A stretch of 64,000 nucleotides of DNA from Cordia subcordata (Eukaryota > Streptophyta > Magnoliopsida > Boraginales > Cordiaceae): NCBI GenBank assembly GCA_028554755.1, contig JAPTOF010000020.1:6453001-6517000 (forward strand), read 5' to 3'. Positions 21,901 to 33,755 of the stretch are shown here, one piece after another. Within the stretch, counting starts at the first letter, position 1, and every line of letters begins with the position of its first letter. The position numbers and the translations under genes were made by a program. Under the pieces are notes generated by a model. That model ran no database searches. It was not told the origin of the DNA and saw only the letters and a list, made by a program, of their open reading frames with translations.

Positions 21901-24215
21901 AAGTACTATGGTAGGCATACTAATATAGGTCAATCTAAAAGACCCTTTACTGAATATCTAGAAAGTTGTAGTATATTAGACAATAAACAATGCCAGGAAC
22001 CCTTAAATAGAATGGTGTGTTTGAACACAGTAATTGTACTTCAAAAGATATAGTGAAAAGTATGATGAGTCAGACCAAGTTGCTAGAGTTTCTTTAGGAG
22101 AAGCCCTCTATACAGCCATGTATATTTTGAATAGAATACCCAGTAAAGTTGTTCCAAAACTCCTTTGAACTTTGGACTAGTAGGAAACCTAGCCTAAACC
22201 ATTTGAAAGTTTGGCGTTGTCTAGCTGAAGTGAAGATCTATAAACCTCTTGAAAAGAAGCTTGATTCGAAAATTACCCATGGCTTTTTGATTGGTTATCC
22301 AAAGACCTCCAAAGGTTATAGGTTTTACTGTCCTTATAATGGATCAAGAATTGTTGAATCTATGATTGCCAAATTTTTGGAGCATGTTATTGACACTTGT
22401 GATTGCTCTCATGAGCAAGTGAAATCTCCTACTCCTTAATATACTGTGTTTGATTTTCTTGTTGTACCATAAAGCATTTTTTAGGAGCCTATAAAAAGAG
22501 TGGTTACTCAAGAAGATCCTATTGTTAATGTCCCTTCTTCTACTCCAGATACTCCACCTATACAGGATACCCCTATTCAGTGTTCACAAAGAGAAAGAAG
22601 GTCAGCATTACCTGATGATTATATTGTTTATCTAGATGAGTCAGATTATGATATTGGGCAAGTTCTTGATCCAATCACTTATAAAGAGGTGATTAACAGT
22701 AATCTATCAGATATGTGAAGCAAAGCTATGAAAGAAGAGATGCAACCAATGGCATATAATGGTGTTTGGTAGTTGATAGATCTTTCTAAGGGTTTTAAAC
22801 CCATTGGATGTAAATGGGTGTTCAAAATGAAGAGAGACTCTAAAGGCAAAATAAAGCAGTTCAAAGCTAGACTAGTTGCAAAAGGTTACACACGAAGAGA
22901 AGGAGTTAATTATGCAGAAACTTTCTCACTAGTTTCTTCTTTTAGAATTATTATGGCTTTGATAGCACATTTTGATTTGGAGTTTCATCAGATGGATGTT
23001 GAAACAACCTTTTTGAATAGGGATCTTTTTAAAGAGGTATATATGTAGCAACTTGAAGAATTCATGGTAAAGGGTAAGGAAAACATGGTTTGTAGATTAA
23101 AGAAACCTATTTATGGTTTGAAACAGGCTTCTAGACAATGTTACCTAAAATTTCATGAAGTGGTAACTTCTTTTGGGTTTACAGAGAATACAGTTGACTC
23201 ATGTATATATCTCAAGGTTAGTGGGAGCAAATTTATTTTTCTGGTCTTGTACATTGATGATATCTTATTGGCAAATAGTAGTTTGAATCTCTTACATGAA
23301 GTTAAAGCAATGTTGTCTAAAAACTTTGACATGAAAGATCTTGGGGAAGCAAGTTTTGTTCTTGGTGTAGAGATTCATAGAGACAGAAATAAGAAGTTGC
23401 TGAGATTGTCACAAGTTGCTTATATTGCACAAATTCTTAAAACGTTTAGTTTACAGGATTGTAAACCAAGTATTGCTCTTATCATAGAAGGAGATAAGTT
23501 GACTAAGGAACAATGTCCCAGAAATGAATTCCAGAAAGACTATATGAAGAATGTTCCTTATAGTAGTGTAGTGGGCAGTTTGATGTATACTGAGGTATGT
23601 ACAAGACCTGATATTGCTTCTGCTATTAGCGTCTTTAACAGATACTTATCTAATCCAGGATTTTATCATTGGGTAGCTACAAAGAAAGCATTACATTATT
23701 TGAAGGGAACTAAAGATCATATGCTCATTTACAAGCATGTCGAAAATCTACAAATGTCTAGTTATATAGATGCTGACCTTGCAGGTTGTATAGATGACAG
23801 AAAATCTACCATAGGTTATATTTTTATGCTTGCAGGTGGTGCTATTTCCTAGAAAAGTTCCAAATAGTCTATTATTGCTTCTTCCACTATGCAAGTTGAG
23901 GTTATAGCTTGTTATGAAGCTGGGACTCATGCTAAATGGCTAAGGAATTTTATGTTAGGGTTTAAAGTGGTTGATTCCATTTCTAAACCTATTAAGATTT
24001 ATTGTGATAATGCTTCAGTGGTATTCTTTACAAAGAATACAAAGAATTCTGGTGGTACAAAGTATATAGATTTGAAATTCTTCAAGTTAAGGGAATGGGT
24101 TGATAATGGTGATATAGAATACGAATAGAATGTGAACAGATTGCCACCAGAGACATGATTGCTGATCTACTAACCAAGGGCTTAGACGTGTCAAATTTCA
24201 GAAGCATGTAGAACG
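18820..24215 (+). pseudogene. copia element 1 gag-pol, degenerate, with an apparent intron in gag
   Basis: Proposed gag start is at 18820 inside the LTR (M-T-S-N-Q), with a donor GTAGAC at 18836 and an acceptor tttttcag ending 20182. The joined codon is GTT and the frame then continues as VSNILVNNQICSIETLNGNN to a stop at 20647. Later frames give a zinc knuckle missing its first two Cys (FWFYGAIGHRKHQC, about 20960), a protease with DSRA for DSGA (about 21108), integrase pieces (21540-22400), reverse transcriptase (22773-23600; KWVFKMKRDSKGKIKQFKAR, QMDVETTFLN, YIDD at about 23252) and RNase H (23760-24215; AD(L)AGCIDDRKST, then MIADLLTKGL). Multiple stops separate these, so no polyprotein is made. 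Intron use is inferred, not shown. Confidence 0.75.
18961..18982. repeat. (AT)n microsatellite
   Basis: Eleven AT units just inside copia element 1, within the proposed gag intron. Confidence 0.95.
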
Positions 24216-24373
24216 TATGAGTGTTTTGTCATTTTTTGATGTTTTGGTTTAGTGAAAGTTTATTTTATATGTATGTTTTGCTTCCAGCAATTTTCAACAC
24301 ATTTAAATTTCCCTTGTTCAAGTTATTCGACTTCAATTTCATGTGTACACATTTAAAGTTATTATTTATTTTT

Positions 24374-24387
24374 GTATGAGCTCATAC
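24374..24387. promoter_or_regulatory. 14-bp perfect palindrome GTATGAGCTCATAC
   Basis: Self-complementary over its whole length, in the 3' non-coding part of copia element 1. It is followed by attcttaaagttt. A sister palindrome with the same GAGCTC core lies at 24643. Regulatory role is unproven. Confidence 0.45.
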
Positions 24388-24642
24388 ATTCTTAAAGTTT
24401 CTAATATGAGATTATGTTATTGATAGGTTATTTCTTTCTTGCTTGCATCACTTTGATTTGTTGGCAAATAAAGGTATGAATTTATAAAGTTATTGCCATA
24501 AAAGTACATAATGTATTATTTTATACTTGGCATATGTTCATGCAAGTGCAAGTAGGTTATGTGCACATATTAAAGCATACAATAAATGGTGTTTTCTGTT
24601 TCTAGTTAGTGATAACTATTTGTGCATATGCATATAAAGTTT

Positions 24643-24656
24643 GTGTGAGCTCACAC
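24643..24656. promoter_or_regulatory. 14-bp perfect palindrome GTGTGAGCTCACAC
   Basis: Same core and length as the palindrome at 24374, differing by one symmetric base pair, and likewise followed by a taaagttt motif (tggcctaaagttt). Confidence 0.45.
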
Positions 24657-25148
24657 TGGCCTAAAGTTTTATATCTCGAGATATACACTTGAAGGCTTCT
24701 TTAATGAAGTGACTTCAATTTAGAAGCATTAAAGGAGATTCTTGTCTTATTAAAGTTTAAAGGTTTCTTTTGAAACAAAAGGGGTTTATCCCATAAAGGG
24801 TCTTTATGGCCATAAAGTGGACCGATTGTGGCAAGTGACATACTCATCATTATAGTTGGATCACATGTGCCAAATACCACGCTACAATTTATCACACTAT
24901 GAAATCTACGTCGATGAGGCATTGATGTTTATGATCATAAAGTCCTATGCTGAAAAATGGTGTAACGACTGCTATAGTTCAATATGAACATCCTTGTTTG
25001 ACCAGATTCTGTAATGAGACCTTTTTGTGTGGCCACTAAAGTTGTATTCAACTCGAGAGTATTTTTCTACAAAATTGGTTTTCAAAATTTAAAAATCGAT
25101 TAATGTTGCCCAAGTGAGAAATTATTAGAAATTATTTTTTATTAAAAT

Positions 25149-25629
25149 TGTGGGCTACCACTAATTGAGATATTTTATGATTTCGAAAAACGGGTTGAGA
25201 TTGACCAATAAAGCCCAAAATATTATTTATTGTGATCTATTTTAGTTGGGACTAGGTTCGTCTCATTAAAGTTATTTTCTAGTGGTGTGATATACAAGGT
25301 ATAGAGCTTATCTAAAGTTTTAGGGCACCTTGATGAAAGGCCCAATAAAGTGTTTATGGTTAGACTCTCTCTTCCATCCAAAGTACTAGTAGTCTATCAA
25401 TAGGCTATAAGGGTTGGCTTGCCCTGTTGAGAGACTTTATACAGAAATTGAAAAGGGAAAGGGCCTAGTCTAGGTGTGCCTACCACAACACATTGCTATA
25501 TTTTATTCACAAGATCATCACAAGTTAAGTATCAATGGCTTCCAATCAAGATACGCTTCTAAGTTTATTTATTTATTTTAATCATGATAATATTTTTATT
25601 TTCTGGTATTAGTTTAGTAAAATCTAACA
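25149..25629 (+). repeat. 3' LTR of copia element 1
   Basis: The right end taaca followed by AACAT is firm. The left edge is placed at TGTGGGCTACCA because alignment with the 5' LTR becomes clear from tgagatattttatg (25166); it could begin up to 45 bases earlier. Contains an extra segment, cctgttgagagac being its last part, not present in the 5' copy. Confidence 0.6.
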
Positions 25630-25760
25630 AACATTCCTATTGTCACTTCACATATTATCTGTCCTATTACATGATTCATAAATGATGAAAGAAATAAATT
25701 AAATCTCCCATAGTGTTCCTCAATTTCACTAAATTCCCCTATCAAAGAAAAAGTCATTTG

Positions 25761-25962
25761 CCTATTTGGATTTACCTTTTTCTTTAAAAAATAATTTTTT
25801 TACCATAAGTATTTAGATTAAATTTAAAAAAAAAAAACGCTAAAACTCTGAATAAAATTCAATTCAGGTTTTTTTTAGAAGCTAAAAATTTTAAATTCTC
25901 AAAAAAGTGCTTTTTTCAAAAGTCAAGAAAATGCTTTTAAGAAAAACCAACCCAAACGAGCC
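25761..25962. mobile_element. MITE of the GGGC(T/C)-GTTTGGATTGG family
   Basis: The left end cctatttggatttacc and the right end aacccaaacgagcc are inverted repeats. TTA follows the right end; the left has TTG. Interior is A/T-rich with cttttaagaaaa. TTA/TAA 3-bp duplications and size suggest a Tourist/Harbinger-like MITE. Confidence 0.55.
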
Positions 25963-26129
25963 TTAATTGTCCAAGATAACCTATAAAATGATATATCTCA
26001 ACTTCTTAATAATCTCAATTAAAAAATCTAAAATTGCATATTTGATTACATAAAAGTAAAACTCCAAAAATCTTTTCATTGGTGGATTGGAATATAATAA
26101 TTCTTATTATAACATTTAATATTAAAGTT

Positions 26130-27060
26130 GTTGCCCAGATAATGAATCCAAGAGGGGGTGTGAATTGGATTATTGGTACAAATTAACACTTAAAACTCTT
26201 AACAAGTATTTCAAGCAAAAGCACACACAAAATTCAAAGTAAGTACTTGAAATATAAAGAGTATAGGGTTAAGAAGATCAAACGCATCGATTTAGAGTGG
26301 TTCAAACTCCCGAGGGCCTAGTCCACTGCCTAAGATCCTCCCTTAGGGTTTCAAAAACTTCACTAGTGAATTGGCTTCTTGCTTAGTGTGTTGTAGAAGC
26401 GAAGAACAATGGTCACAACCCCTGCTTCACTACAAGGACCACAAATATTAACCTAATACTTGAGGATTTCAACTTTTCATTCTTGAGAGAAGTTCCTCAC
26501 AACTATGCTAATCAAGAGTAAAGAAACTCACACCTAATGTAATGGTGGAAAGTTCGGAGTACAAGAACTTATTGTGAGCAAGTGTACAGAGGTATTTAAA
26601 CCTTCCTATGTTGCTCTAAGTAGATAAGTAATTTATGAGCTTAAGAACTTGATCAATGAATGCCAATAATATGCAATCAATGAAGATAATACTAAATGAA
26701 GTAAGATTACAAAAAGAAGAGTGTATTGAATGTTAGAGAGCTTGTGAATATGTTTTGATCAAATTATATCTGAGTTGGGAGGAGAAGGGTATTTATAAGC
26801 CCAAAAAGTAATTCTCCCAACGGTTAAATTTTTAAAAAAAAATTAGAGGGCTGCCGGAATACTCTGGCGGTCGACCCCTTAGGTGTGCTGGTAGTTCCAG
26901 TAGGCAAAAGAGCCATATTCGAACACTCTACTGGTCGACCAGTAGGCTCTTCCGGTCGAGCAATAATGCTCACTGGTGTTACTGGAGCATAGAGCTAGTC
27001 GACCGCCTGTGTAGACCAGTAGTTGCAAAAAAAAAAAAAAAAACTAAAAAAGTTGTTTAC
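26130..27060. repeat. LTR-like or non-autonomous retroelement segment
   Basis: Begins tgttgcccagataatgaatc. Contains a CT/AG-balanced, more GC-rich core (26280-26440) and a cluster of GTCGAC motifs at 26870-27025. Overall texture resembles LTR sequence rather than a gene. No second copy, target duplication or coding region was found, so this is tentative. Confidence 0.3.
26928..26945. promoter_or_regulatory. 18-bp perfect palindrome CTACTGGTCGACCAGTAG
   Basis: Fully self-complementary, centred on GTCGAC. Further GGTCGA/GTCGACC motifs occur at about 26872, 26973 and 26998. The gypsy LTR at 5830-5857 carries the same GGTCGACC core. Confidence 0.5.
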
Positions 27061-27978
27061 TTTGTACCAAAAAGCTGCTACCATCAAATCAAAAGTAGGA
27101 GCATTTTTCTACAGAATTTTCGAAGCTCAAGACACTTACTAATATAATTTATATCTAATCTCATTAATGCAACATCAACCAACTTGCAAAAACATTAAAT
27201 GCAAAGCTAAAACTTGCACTCAATCAAGATTTTTACAGATTGTACATGGGGAAAAGGTATGTGCAATTCGTTTACCTATAGATACATATATATAATATAA
27301 GATAGCTCAAATAGCTATAGTATAAAGCCTATATATGCACTTTTACTGCAAAGTCATGCAAGTACATACATGTTTACATACGTATAAGCATATGTAATAT
27401 CCAAATTAATAAGTAATGTATACTACAATACATACAACTTCCAAAATGCAAAGATATGAACTTCAAAGTTGTATTTTCTGCAGGAGAAGTTATTTGAATG
27501 TAGCTTTAAGCATATATATACTTATAATGATAAGAATAAGAGAATATAAAAAAATATATAAATATATATTAAGGAGAAAAAATGATCAAGTGTAAAAGAA
27601 TCAAGACTTATGAGCAACATGCATGAAGAATGCATACAATGTACTAAGTTATTGAGCTTATATTATTTTGCTTATGTACCAAGATCAACTTAACATAACT
27701 AATAAAGAGGAAAAAAGAGCTATAACTACAATATAGCTATAAGGTACACAAACTTCATGAACCATACTTCATAACCATGCTCCATCTCTTTTCTTTGCTC
27801 AAGAATACTAATGTACAAGATATTCAATATGCTAACAGTAGTAGCAATTAGAGAATAAAAACACAATTATGGCATCATCAAAATGTAATTAACATCAGTA
27901 AATTAATATATTAAATCAATATATTCAACAAAATTTATTTTTGCTTATACAAAATAATCATCTATGTAATGAATCTTA
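27061..27978. other. AT-rich intergenic region, no gene seen
   Basis: Starts with an A homopolymer near 27029-27044. Rich in ATATAT words (27270-27320, 27500-27560). No open frame of note. Confidence 0.6.
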
Positions 27979-28490
27979 ATGATGTAGGACGAGAATAGCC
28001 AAAATTTAATTATTCTAGAACTATTTTTTTTTTTGGATTCTATTGTTTTCCTGGTATTTTTTAAGTCTTATTTTATTTTATTTTGAGTTTTATAGTATTA
28101 ATTAATTAATTTGTCTAAAGAGTAGGATTATGTTTCTTACATGAATTAGGATAGTTTGAGTCCATAAATAGAACATGTCTCATTCACAATTCATCACAGA
28201 GTCCACTCTTTTCTCTTTATGAGATAAATTAATTTTCGTGTAAGTTTTTCATGTATACCTTTTGCTTCATCACTTATTGAGCTCTTAACCTGTTAATTAC
28301 CAACAAAAGTTTTTCCAAGAAAACTGTATAGCAATTACATAAAGTAGAACCCTTATTTTATTATCATCCAAATGCTCTATGATCATAGTTCCGTATGCTA
28401 TTTATTAGATTATGCTTAAATTTAGAAGAAGAAAAGGAGTAAATGATCTATTTGATTGCTTATCTTCTCTTATATTTGCGATTAGTGACA
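27979..28490 (+). repeat. Possible LTR fragment with a TATA-like box
   Basis: Text gagtccataaatagaacatg (about 28159) followed 30-60 bases later by a C/T-rich cttttctctttatgag segment looks like an LTR promoter and leader. No partner copy is present in the window. Confidence 0.25.
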
Positions 28491-28739
28491 CTGTTAGAAT
28501 TGAGTTAAAAAATTGTTAAAAAGAAACATTTTTTTAGTCATTTATTTTTGTAATTAGTAACATTTTCCTTTTTTTATTTAAATTTGTGACACTATTAATC
28601 CTAATGTCATTATTTTCTTGACCTTTTCGGATTCAACACTTGTTATAAATTACAAAGATAGGGGATTGAATTATCACATTTTAAAGATAAAGTATTTAAT
28701 TGTCAAAAGAGAATAGTTTTTAGCCTCTCTTAAAACCGT

Positions 28740-28826
28740 AGCACACACCTACTTAACATACACCTCTCTACACTATTTTCCACCTAAATCAAACTTGGAT
28801 TGGTGATATAACTTGGATTTGGAATG
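28740..28826 (+). repeat. Left piece of an older gypsy LTR (same family as 5530-7101)
   Basis: Reads into aacttggatttggaatg immediately before copia element 2 and resumes after it as atttgctgtggaattaatca. The 5530-7101 LTR has aaatttggatttgaggatta at the equivalent place (about 6070). The left limit is uncertain. Confidence 0.45.
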
Positions 28827-29057
28827 TGATAAGTATTGTAATGGCATGAATGTAATTATAGTTGAAAAGGAGTTAGTGGCACTGCAGTGTAGGAGGCAGT
28901 TATGTAGAGCATCATTAGTTAGTTAAATAGAGCATCAGTTAGTTAGATATGCCAGCTGTCATTGACAGTTACAATCTCAACTTACTATAAATAGTTGAGA
29001 TCTTGTACTCCCAATTCATTAAGTCAATGAAAACATATTTTCTTCATTAATTCTTCA
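28827..29057 (+). repeat. 5' LTR of copia element 2
   Basis: 231 bases, tgataagtattg to attcttca. TATA box TATAAATAG at 28986-28994. Internal short repeat of gttagttaaatagagcatca type at about 28902-28945. Confidence 0.97.
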
Positions 29058-29070
29058 TGGTATCCAGAGC
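29058..29070 (+). other. Primer-binding site, initiator tRNA-Met type
   Basis: tggtatccagagc directly abuts the 5' LTR. It equals the usual plant tggtatcagagc with one inserted c. The tRNA 3' end would prime minus-strand DNA synthesis. Confidence 0.85.
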
Positions 29071-29267
29071 AGGTTAAATCCTAGAGAATTTTTTCTTCTT
29101 CTTTCTTCATTTTAGGGTTTCGCAAGCAGAGATCTTCATAGATCTCCTTATCCAGCCATTGAAATCTACTCAAATTCTGGTCGAAGCTTAATCTCAGTAG
29201 TGCAAAGCCTTTTATCGATTCCTTTTTTCTCTTCTCTTCTCTGATTTCAATCTCTCGTCAAGCTCCC

Positions 29268-32200
29268 ATGGCTTCTTCTTTAGCTGCTGCTTCAGGAATC
29301 ACTGAAGATCTTCTCATTGGTCTCAAGAATTTCATTCAAAACATTGGAAGTTTGTCGAATTTGAACCTTGACAACAACTACTATGTGCTGTAGAAGTCCA
29401 ATATTCAAACATTGCTGAGAGCTAGTAAATTGCTAGATCAAGTCAATGGCAGGGCTATTCCACTTGTAAAGATGATTCTTGGACCAACAAGTGCTCTTAT
29501 TCTTAATCCTGCCTTTGATCAATGTCAAACACAGGATGATTACATTAAATCTTGTCTATTCAATACTATGACTCCAACTGTTTACTCTTAAGTCTTTCAT
29601 CTTGAGTCTACTAGTCAAGTTTGGTCTACTTTGGCACATAGGTTTAGTTCACTAAGTAGGTCCAATGTATATCAACTAAAACTTCAATTATTCCATCTTT
29701 CCAAGGGTAATCTCTCCATGCAGGCCTATTTAGACCATGTTAAAACCATCACTGATAATTTGGCTAGTGCAAATAAGATTGTTTCTCAGAAAGATCTAGT
29801 TATGTACATCCTTAAGGGGCTTCCTCATGAGTATCAATCTTTTAGAACCTCTATTAGGGTGAAACCAGCACCAATCACTGTTTCAGAATTGGCTTCTCTT
29901 CTTATTTCAGAAGAGCTGCATCTTAAGATGGAAAATTCCTTTTCTCTCATTGACTCCTCTACTCAAAATCTACACACTGCCTTATATACTCAAAATCAAC
30001 TAAGGAATCCTCAAGGTAGAGGCAGGGGTACTCTATTTAGAGGAGGCAGATGGGGTAAAGGTAATAGGGGACAAGGCCAAGGACAAGGAATCTTAGGACC
30101 AGTTCGTTCCAGTCAGTCTACACAGGCTTATATGAATAAGGTGTGTTGTCAATTTTGTGGCAAACAACAACAGCTCTTCTGCCAAATCTGTGGGAAGCCA
30201 AATCACATGGCACTTAATTGTTGGCACAGAGGTGACCTTACCAATTACCAGGTTCAGCAGTCTGGCAAACAGGCTTATACTGCTCAGACAAATTCTTCTA
30301 CCTCCAATCAATAGTGGGTACTAGATTCAGGGGCTAACACTCATGTCACTCAAAATCTGAGTCTACTTCAATCACCACAATCTTACTCTGGAAATGATTC
30401 AGTTGCTGTGGGAAATGGACAAGTCTTGGCTATTCAAAGCATGGGTACTAGTATAATTCCTACTTTCTCTAAACCCTTATTTCTCTCTAATATCCTTTAT
30501 GTTCCTAAAATCACTACCAATCTTCTGTCTATTTCAAAACTAATCTCTGATAACAATTGCACTGTCTTGTTCAATGCAAAGGAGGTTATAATAATGGACA
30601 ATTCTAGTTAGTCAACACTGTACAAGGCCCCCTATGATAAAGGTCTTTACAGTCTTCCTGCCATCCTTCCAATTTCATCTAGCTGTAGTCTATTTTCTGC
30701 ACAAGTTCTAACTGCTAATACTGTATCAAAGAATTCCTCTTCAAACTTGTTGTGGCATCAAAGGCTGGGGCAACCTTCATCTTCTACAGCTCAAACTTTG
30801 TCCAAACTTCTGAATATTACACTTCCAGAGAACACAATTGACTGTCTATCTTGTTCTCTAGCTAAGTCATATACGTTACCTTTTATAGTTTCTAATTTTG
30901 TTTCTTGTAAATCTTTCCAATTGATTCATATTGATGTATGGGGCCCTGCTCCAATTGCTTCTAATATGGGCTATAGGTATTATGTTGCTCTACTTGATGA
31001 TTATACTAGATTTGTATGGCTTTATCCCATGAAATATAAGTCAAATACTTTTGATATCTTTCTGAGTTTTCATTCTATGATTAACACTCAGTTTCAAGCA
31101 ACTGTCTAAACATTAAGGACAGATAATGGCATAGAGTTCATAAATCAGAAATTTAAGTCATTCTTATAGTCAAAAGGCATTTTACATCAAACAAGTTGTC
31201 TCTGTACACCAGAACAAAATGGTAGAGTAGAAAGAAAACACAGACATTTAATAGCAACTACTTTGGCTCTTCTTCATCAAAGTCACTTACCTACTATTTT
31301 TCGGTTAGAAGCACTTTCTATGGCAAACTATTTGATAAATAGGTTGCCTACCTCTGTGTTGAATCATAAGTCTCCCTTTGAACTTCTGTATTCCACTAAG
31401 CCAGACTATTCTGTCTTAAAGGCTTTTGGAAGCTTGTGCTACCCTTGGCTGAAACCTTATAACAACCACAAATTGGAACTCAGATCCACACCTTCTATAT
31501 TCCTAGGCTATTGTCATTTAACTAAAGGGTTCAAGCGCTTAGACATTGTAACTCACAAAGTTTATGTGTCTAGGCATGGTAGATTTAATGAAAAAGCCTT
31601 TCTTTATCCATCTTCTCAAGTTGCAACTACTTCTATATCCCAGTTTCAATTGGTTGCAGAGTTTTCTACATCATCACATGGTCATCAGTCTCAGTATCCT
31701 CCAGTTTTTTCCTTTCTTACTGAATTTCCACCTGAGTCATCTTCTGCTAATGATCAATCTCATGAGTCAGAGCTATCAATTCCTTTAGGACATAGTCTTT
31801 CTATGCCTATGCAGACTGTTACACAGTCTACCTCTGACTCCTTACCAAATCATTCTATATCTCTCCAGTCTTCAAATCAATACTCATCTGCAACTGCATC
31901 TACCTGTTCTTCTTCTTCTTCTTCTAAACCCTTTCATCAATTGGCACCTTCAAGTTCTCATCCCATGCTTACCAGGTCTAAGACTGGTTGTTTACCTCCA
32001 CCACTGTTTCAGCTTCATAGTTTGATTACCACTCCCACACTACATGAACCCAAATCTTACAGAGAAGCAGCAAAGCTTCAGTGTTGGGATACTGCTATGA
32101 CCTATTGGTTCAAAATGGATGTACAGGATAAAAACCGAGGCTGATGGTTCAGTAGCAAGATTTAAAGCCAGATTGGTAGTAAAAGGATATCTTCAAGTAC

Positions 32201-33480
32201 CTGGTATTGATTACCAGGAAACATTTAGTCTTGTAGTCAAGAGTCAGACATTGAGAACAATTTTGTGCTTGGCTTTACATCATCAGTGGAGTTTAAGGCA
32301 ATTGGATGTTTCCAATGCTTTTCTTCACGGAGCTCTTGAGGAGGAAGTCTATATGCTTCAGCCACGGGGATTTGAAGATCCTCACAGGCCTGATTATGTA
32401 TGCAAATTGAAGAAGTCTCTATATGGCTTGAAACAAGCTCCTAGAGCTTGGCATTATAAGCTGTCTAGTTTTTTAGTTACTAAACAGCTCCATATGAGTA
32501 CTGCAGATAACTCTCTTTTCATTCACAAAGCAACTACATATTATACTTTAGTATTGATTTATGTGGATGATATTATAGTTACAAAAAGCTCAACTTCTTT
32601 TATTACTACTTTATTGGAGGCTATGAGTGCTCAATTTGCAATAAAGGACTTGGGATCATTATCATACTTTCTGGGTATAGAGGTTAAATATACTTTTAAT
32701 GGCATGGTTCTTCATCAAGCTAAGTATGCAAAAGAAATCTTAGCACAAGCAGGAATGTCTGAATGCTCTATTGTAACAACTCCAACTATTTCTAAGGTTT
32801 TTGCACTCACTAAAGCAAAGTCCATACCTTATTCTAATGGTACACAGTTCAGGAGTTTATTTGGCTCACTTCAATACTTAACAGTCACAAGGCCAGATCT
32901 TCAGTATGCTATCAACATATTATGTCAACACATGCATTCTCCTACAGTAGCAGATTTTGATTCACTTAAGAGGACTTTAAGGTATCTTAAGGGGACTTTA
33001 AGTCAAGGTCTTTATTTTCAGCCTGGACCACTTTATCTTCATGCTTACAGTGATTCAGATTGGGCTTTTAATGTGCAAGATAGAAAATCAACAACAGGCT
33101 ATGTTGTTTTTCTAAGACCTAATCTAATTTCTTGGAAATCTAAGAAACAACACACTGTAGTTAGGTCTTCAACAGAGGCTGAATATAGGGCAATGGCACA
33201 TGTTGCATATGAACTAAAGTGGCTTACCTACTTGCTTCATGACTTACAAGTTCCTGTCTCTTCTCCTATACTACACTGTGACAATATTTCTACTATGGCA
33301 CTTGCAGCTAATCCTGTGTTTCATGAAAGGACAAATCATATAGAGATTGATTACCATTTTGTTAGGGACCAAGTGGTGTCTAAAGCTCGTCATCTTTCCT
33401 ATATTGCTTCAAAAGAATAGGTTGCTGACTTATTCACCAAGGCTGTCACACAACAACAGTTTAACTATCTAAAGACCAAG
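29268..33480 (+). pseudogene. copia element 2 gag-pol polyprotein, disabled
   Basis: The start MASSLAAASG is at 29268. Stops are at 29391, 29589, 30312, 30609, 31107, 31167 and 33418. Gag has a CCHC knuckle CQICGKPNHMALNC (about 30180). Protease keeps DSGANTH (about 30325). GAG-pre-integrase LWHQRLGQ is at about 30749; integrase core has DVWGP (about 30936), TDNG (about 31122) and PEQNGRVERKH (about 31210). RT has FKARLVVKGY, QLDVSNAFLHG and YVDD (about 32561). RNase H has SDSDWAFNVQDRKSTTGY and SSTEAEYRAM, then ADLFTKAV after the last stop. About 25 codons expected between WDTAMT and the W-M-Y-R-I-K start of RT are missing near 32110-32120, with a frame change. Confidence 0.92.
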
Positions 33481-33519
33481 CTTCCCTTGGTGTTACCCCC
33501 AGGTCAGCTTGAGGGGGGC

Positions 33520-33750
33520 TGATAAGTATTGTAATGGCATGAAAGTAATTATAGTTAAAAAGGAGTTAGTGGCACTGCAATGTAGGAGGCAGTTATGCAG
33601 AACATCATTAGTTAGTTAAATAGAGCATCAGTTAGTTAGATATGCTATCTGTCATTGACAGTTACAATCTCAGCTTACTATAAATAGTTGAGATCTTGTA
33701 CTCCCAATTCATTAAGTCAATGAAAACATATTTTCTTCATTAATTCTTCA
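33520..33750 (+). repeat. 3' LTR of copia element 2
   Basis: Same length as the 5' LTR, 8 differences. Preceded by the polypurine tract gaggggggc and followed by GAATG. Confidence 0.97.
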
Positions 33751-33755
33751 GAATG

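Larger units (their letters stand above)
18479..25629 (+). mobile_element. Ty1/copia LTR retrotransposon 1, old and degenerate, TSD AACAT
   Basis: Flanking AACAT at 18474-18478 and 25630-25634 bounds the element. The LTR copies are about 18479-18914 and 25149-25629. Order of coding remnants is gag, zinc knuckle, protease, integrase, reverse transcriptase, RNase H, which is copia order. Many stops and shifts are present. The usual tRNA-Met primer site is not visible after the left LTR. About 0.9 kb of non-coding sequence separates RNase H from the right LTR. The LTRs differ by many substitutions and by a roughly 50-base segment present only in the right copy, so insertion is much older than that of copia element 2. 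Confidence 0.8.
28827..33750 (+). mobile_element. Ty1/copia LTR retrotransposon 2, complete but inactive, TSD GAATG
   Basis: Both LTRs are 231 bases, TG to CA, flanked by GAATG at 28822-28826 and 33751-33755. A tRNA-Met-type primer site (29058) and a polypurine tract gaggggggc (33511-33519) are in place. LTRs differ at 8 of 231 positions (3.5%). Internal coding order is gag, protease, integrase, RT, RNase H. At least seven premature stops and a deletion at the integrase-RT junction disable it. It sits in an older gypsy LTR. Similarity to the Ale/Retrofit group is my impression only. Confidence 0.95.

Noticed and set aside
25104..25148. Extending the copia 1 3' LTR left to tgttgcccaag
   Set aside because: The 5' LTR has no matching sequence there; possible only if that copy is deleted, so the conservative edge is used.
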